From assembly GCF_003369445.1 (NCBI RefSeq), contig NZ_QRCU01000043.1, forward strand, positions 1 to 64,000: a stretch of DNA of 64,000 nt, read 5' to 3'. The stretch comes from Arthrobacter silvisoli (GTDB lineage Bacteria > Actinomycetota > Actinomycetes > Actinomycetales > Micrococcaceae). Position 1 is the first letter of the stretch; every line of letters begins with the position of its first letter. This document shows, piece after piece, positions 61,346 through 64,000 of the stretch. The position numbers and the translations under genes were made by a program. The notes beneath the pieces are model-generated. The model searched no databases, had not been told where the DNA came from, and saw only the letters and a list, made by a program, of their open reading frames with translations.

Positions 61346-61421
61346 TGGTGCACCCCCCGGGACTCGAACCCGGAACCCATTGATTAAGAGTCAATTGCTC
61401 TGCCAGTTGAGCTAGAGGTGC
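61346..61421 (-). tRNA. tRNA-Lys (anticodon CUU), downstream copy
   Basis: A 76-base gene with encoded CCA. The acceptor GCACCTC pairs with GGGGTGC, the anticodon loop CTCTTAA has anticodon CTT, and the T-arm CCGGG-TTCGAGT-CCCGG is intact. It is identical in sequence to the copy at 61490-61565. Confidence 0.95.
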
Positions 61422-61443
61422 ATTCAGTTGTGGTGTCCAACCC

Positions 61444-61480
61444 AAAGAAATAACCCTTGAACGCAATTACCGCTCAAGGG
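61444..61480 (-). terminator. Terminator between the two tRNA-Lys genes
   Basis: On the minus strand arms CCCTTGA and TCAAGGG, separated by 13 bases, are followed by TTATTTCTTT. The upstream tRNA-Lys would end here, so the two copies are separate transcription units or the hairpin is a processing site. Confidence 0.65.
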
Positions 61481-61489
61481 CCCTTCCCT

Positions 61490-61565
61490 TGGTGCACCCC
61501 CCGGGACTCGAACCCGGAACCCATTGATTAAGAGTCAATTGCTCTGCCAGTTGAGCTAGAGGTGC
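61490..61565 (-). tRNA. tRNA-Lys (anticodon CUU), upstream copy
   Basis: Identical 76-base sequence to the copy at 61346-61421, with encoded CCA and anticodon CTT. A candidate promoter on the minus strand has TAGAGT at 61629-61634. Confidence 0.95.
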
Positions 61566-61999
61566 CTGCCGTTTTCGACCGCCGGAATGAAGTATTTCCT
61601 TTTCCGGTGATCTCCGCAACGACATGTAACTCTACACGAGAGTCACTCAAAGTGCGAAATCGGCTGAAGGCGCGTTTCCGGTCGGGGTGCGCCGGCCAAG
61701 GACGCCGACTGGAAGTGGCGGATCCCGCCTCCGCCTGGACGGGCGGAGGCGGGACCGTAGCCGGGGATGCATTCCGGGGAGGGCTCCGGCCGTGCGGCGG
61801 TCTTGCCGTGGGCCCCTTTTGATCTCTCTACTGCAACAAGGATGCGAGAGCTGCAACAGTGGTGAATCGCTCAAGGGTCGTCTTGGCTCCGGAAAGGCCG
61901 GATCGGCTTGCCATCAGCCTCTTGACCGTGATCCATTGCACATCTACTCTGGTGCAACAGTGTTGCTGTGAATGCAACCCCAAAACCTTTGGTGGACAC
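61566..61999. promoter_or_regulatory. Intergenic region before the MHS/creatinase locus
   Basis: These 434 bases hold no gene I can support. They contain the tRNA promoter candidate (61629-61634, minus strand), a 13-bp GC-rich hairpin (TCCCGCCTCCGCC with GGCGGAGGCGGGA, 61723-61754), and four GCAAC half-sites at 61833, 61853, 61954 and 61974. One of these forms the palindrome GCAACA-G-TGTTGC at 61954-61966. The boxes are probably sites for the regulator of the transporter-creatinase unit. Confidence 0.5.
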
Positions 62000-63406
62000 A
62001 TGAGTAATGAATCTTCCTCTGTGGCAGCTGTACCGGCAGAACGGACTGCCATGCCCAATGGAGGCGATGGCGCCGCCCTCGCGTCGAGTCCCGTCCGCAG
62101 CGGCCAACCCCATCCCGGCAAGAACCATACGGTCAGCAAGGAAACGCGCCGACGCGTCCTTGGTGCAAGCTTCATCGGCAACTTCGTGGAGTGGTTCGAT
62201 TACGCCGTCTACGGATATTTGGCCGGCATTATCGCGACCGTCTTCTTCCCCGAATCCGATCGCCAGACCGCACTGCTGGCAACGTTCGGCGTCTTCGCAA
62301 TCTCGTTCTTCGTCCGTCCTCTCGGCGGTTTCATCTGGGGACACATCGGTGACAGCCTGGGCCGCAAACGAGCCCTGTCACTCTCAATCGTCCTGATGTC
62401 GGTGGCCACATTCTGCATCGCGCTGATTCCCGGCTACGCCACTATCGGGGTGATGGCGCCGATCCTGCTCCTGCTCGTCCGGGTCGTCCAGGGCTTCTCT
62501 GCTGCCGGTGAGTATGCCGGCGCGTCTGCATTCCTGGTGGAGTACGCACCGGCGAATCGCCGCGGGCTGTATGCTTCCGTGGTGCCGGCGAGCACTGCCG
62601 CGGGACTCTTGCTGGGCTCCCTTCTGGCCGCGTTGCTGAGTTCCCTCATGAGCACCGACCAGCTCAACGAATGGGGCTGGCGGCTGCCGTTCCTGCTGGC
62701 TGCACCCATGGGTTTGATCGGCCGGTACATCCGGACCAAGCTGGAGGACACCCCGGCCTTCCGCGAACTCGCGGAAGAAGACAACGCCATCAAAGCGCCG
62801 GCACGGGCGATCTTCAGGACCTACCGCAGGCAGCTCATCATTGCCACCGGTGCGGTGCTCCTTAACGCCGTGGGCTTCTACGTGATCCTTAGCTACATGC
62901 CCACCTACCTTTCGGAGGAACTGGGCTTGGGTGCCACCGAGTCGTTCCTGGCAACGACCATCGCCCTGCTCAGCTACATCGGCTTCATCTTCCTGACAGG
63001 CATCGCTTCGGACAGGTTCGGCCGCAAGAAGATGCTGAGCACCGCATCGGTGTTGTTCATCCTGTTGACCGTGCCGGCTTTCATGCTCCTGGACACCGGC
63101 AATTTCATGGTGATCGTGCTTGTCCAGATCCTGCTTGGCGGAATGCTCACGCTGAACGACGGCACCCTGCCCAGCTTCCTCGCAGAACTCTTCTCCACGA
63201 AGGTCCGCTACACCGGCTTCGCCGTCAGCTTCAACCTCTCCAATGCCTTGTTCGGCGGGACGGCCCCGTTCATGGCGACCCTATTGATCGGCATGACTCA
63301 CAACGAGCTGGCCCCCGCCTGGTACCTCGTGGCTGCCGCCCTTGTTTCCCTCATCGCAGTCCTCTTTGCCGCGGAGACTTCCAAGAAGCCCCTGCGGCAG
63401 GACTGA
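62000..63406 (+). CDS. MHS family symporter, linked to creatinase
   Basis: A 468-residue metabolite:H+ symporter. A hydrophilic head of about 50 residues precedes SFIGNFVEWFDYAVYGYLAGII, the MHS helix-1 signature; GHIGDSLGRKRALSLS is motif A, and VRVVQGFSAAGEYAGASAFLVEYAP the helix 4-5 region. I chose ATG 62000 with a GGTGGA site. It is followed by the creatinase gene with only 28 bases between, so the substrate is probably creatine, sarcosine, betaine or proline; this is inference from linkage. It differs from the MHS protein at 36924. Confidence 0.88.
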   Translation: MSNESSSVAAVPAERTAMPNGGDGAALASSPVRSGQPHPGKNHTVSKETRRRVLGASFIGNFVEWFDYAVYGYLAGIIATVFFPESDRQTALLATFGVFAISFFVRPLGGFIWGHIGDSLGRKRALSLSIVLMSVATFCIALIPGYATIGVMAPILLLLVRVVQGFSAAGEYAGASAFLVEYAPANRRGLYASVVPASTAAGLLLGSLLAALLSSLMSTDQLNEWGWRLPFLLAAPMGLIGRYIRTKLEDTPAFRELAEEDNAIKAPARAIFRTYRRQLIIATGAVLLNAVGFYVILSYMPTYLSEELGLGATESFLATTIALLSYIGFIFLTGIASDRFGRKKMLSTASVLFILLTVPAFMLLDTGNFMVIVLVQILLGGMLTLNDGTLPSFLAELFSTKVRYTGFAVSFNLSNALFGGTAPFMATLLIGMTHNELAPAWYLVAAALVSLIAVLFAAETSKKPLRQD

Positions 63407-63434
63407 ACAAACCCATCCATTGAAAGGAACACCC

Positions 63435-64000
63435 ATGTCCGTCGACACCACCGTCACGAACGTCACCGAACTCGAGCGCCTCAAGGTCCTCCACAACGGC
63501 ACCAAAGGCACGCTGACCTTCTCCGATGCCGAATTCGAACGCCGCCTGGCCGGGCTCCGCAGCATCATGGCCGCCAAGGACCTCGACGCCGTCGTCCTGA
63601 CCTCCTACCACGGCATCAAGTACTACTCCGACTTCCTCTACACCACCTTCGGCCGCAACTACGCCCTGGTCGTCACCGCCCAGGACTCAGTCACCATCAC
63701 AGCCAACATCGACGCCGGCATGCCCTGGCGCACCTCCTACGGCGAAAACATCGTCTACACCGACTGGCGCCGCGACAACTTCTACTTCGGCATCCAGGAA
63801 GCCCTGCGCCAGCGCGGCATCAAGGCCACCCGCCTCGGCGTCGAAGACGACGCCCTGCCCACCCTGACCCGCGAGAAAATCGCCGCCGCTTTCCCGGGCG
63901 CACAGCTGCTGGACATCTCCCAGGACGCCATGCGCCAGCGCATGATCAAGTCCGCCGAAGAAATCGAAGTCATCAAACACGGCGCCCGCATCGGCGACCT
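63435..64000 (+). CDS. Creatinase (partial, cut by window end)
   Basis: The first 188 residues of a creatine amidinohydrolase-like M24 family enzyme, which converts creatine to sarcosine and urea. LTSYHGIKYYSDFLYTTFGRNYALVVT, ANIDAGMPWR and YTDWRRDNFYFGIQEALRQRG closely match the N-terminal domain of Pseudomonas creatinase as I remember it, and MRQRMIKSAEEIEVIKHGARIGD begins the catalytic half. The catalytic His (about 232) lies beyond the window. A GAAAGGA site precedes ATG 63435. A proline-dipeptidase relative is less likely. Confidence 0.88.
   Translation, partial: MSVDTTVTNVTELERLKVLHNGTKGTLTFSDAEFERRLAGLRSIMAAKDLDAVVLTSYHGIKYYSDFLYTTFGRNYALVVTAQDSVTITANIDAGMPWRTSYGENIVYTDWRRDNFYFGIQEALRQRGIKATRLGVEDDALPTLTREKIAAAFPGAQLLDISQDAMRQRMIKSAEEIEVIKHGARIGD

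Overview
The window looks like a chromosomal segment of a high-GC Gram-positive bacterium, most likely Micrococcaceae of the Arthrobacter/Pseudarthrobacter type. The basis is high GC with strong C/G third-position bias, actinobacteria-specific families (NucS mismatch endonuclease, DUF2550, DUF3039, DUF2017 beside ClpS), a malate:quinone oxidoreductase, many start codons that look leaderless, and a creatinase-type gene at the right edge. I see no phage, insertion sequence, CRISPR array or rRNA. Nearly all of it reads as an ordinary, densely coding chromosome.

Layout. 1-3.2 kb: end of the F1Fo ATP synthase operon (atpG, atpD, a short atpC) plus DUF2550. 3.2-15 kb: cold-shock protein, nagA, nucS, hydrolases, an AI-2E-family exporter, an unrecognised membrane-anchored protein, a redox-inactive thioredoxin-TPR protein, an ABC exporter whose permease looks frameshifted at its N-terminus, and nagB with DUF3039. 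15-23.5 kb: a DEAD/DEAH helicase, NAD salvage (pncB-pncA) divergent from clpS-DUF2017, then murI, a metallo-beta-lactamase-fold protein, rph and rdgB. From memory, the order atpC, DUF2550, nucS, Trx-like, pncB, clpS, DUF2017, murI, MBL, rph, rdgB follows the Mycobacterium tuberculosis Rv1309-Rv1341 region, so this is an old actinobacterial backbone.

23.5-42 kb: DedA, a DnaQ-BRCT exonuclease, an ADP-ribosylglycohydrolase, two DUF202 proteins, an aquaporin-like channel, sbcD-sbcC, an MFS exporter with a possible leader peptide, AraC and IclR regulators, an MHS-family symporter, and an amino-acid permease. 42-48 kb: a complete de novo NAD operon (nrtR-nadA-nadB-nadC-cysteine desulfurase) behind a 31-bp palindrome that is probably the NrtR operator. 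48-61 kb: GtrA, DM13, DUF1684, a lipoprotein, a transglutaminase, a luciferase-like oxidoreductase with its MarR regulator and operator, an AcrB-like RND protein, mqo, an orphan peptide-binding lipoprotein, bcp and tRNA-Leu. 61-64 kb: a MarR regulator, two identical tRNA-Lys(CUU) genes, then an MHS transporter and the 5' part of a creatinase gene, which may open a creatine/betaine catabolic locus that continues beyond the window.

NAD metabolism recurs: de novo synthesis with its ADP-ribose-sensing regulator, salvage genes, and an ADP-ribosyl hydrolase. The most useful non-coding signals are -10-like hexamers exactly 6-7 nt before about 18 start codons (leaderless transcription), the NrtR and MarR palindromes, a palindrome near nagA, repeated GCAAC boxes before the creatine-linked transporter, and a 4-codon upstream ORF whose ribosome-binding site sits in a hairpin loop before an efflux gene. 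I did not find a clearly new multi-gene system.
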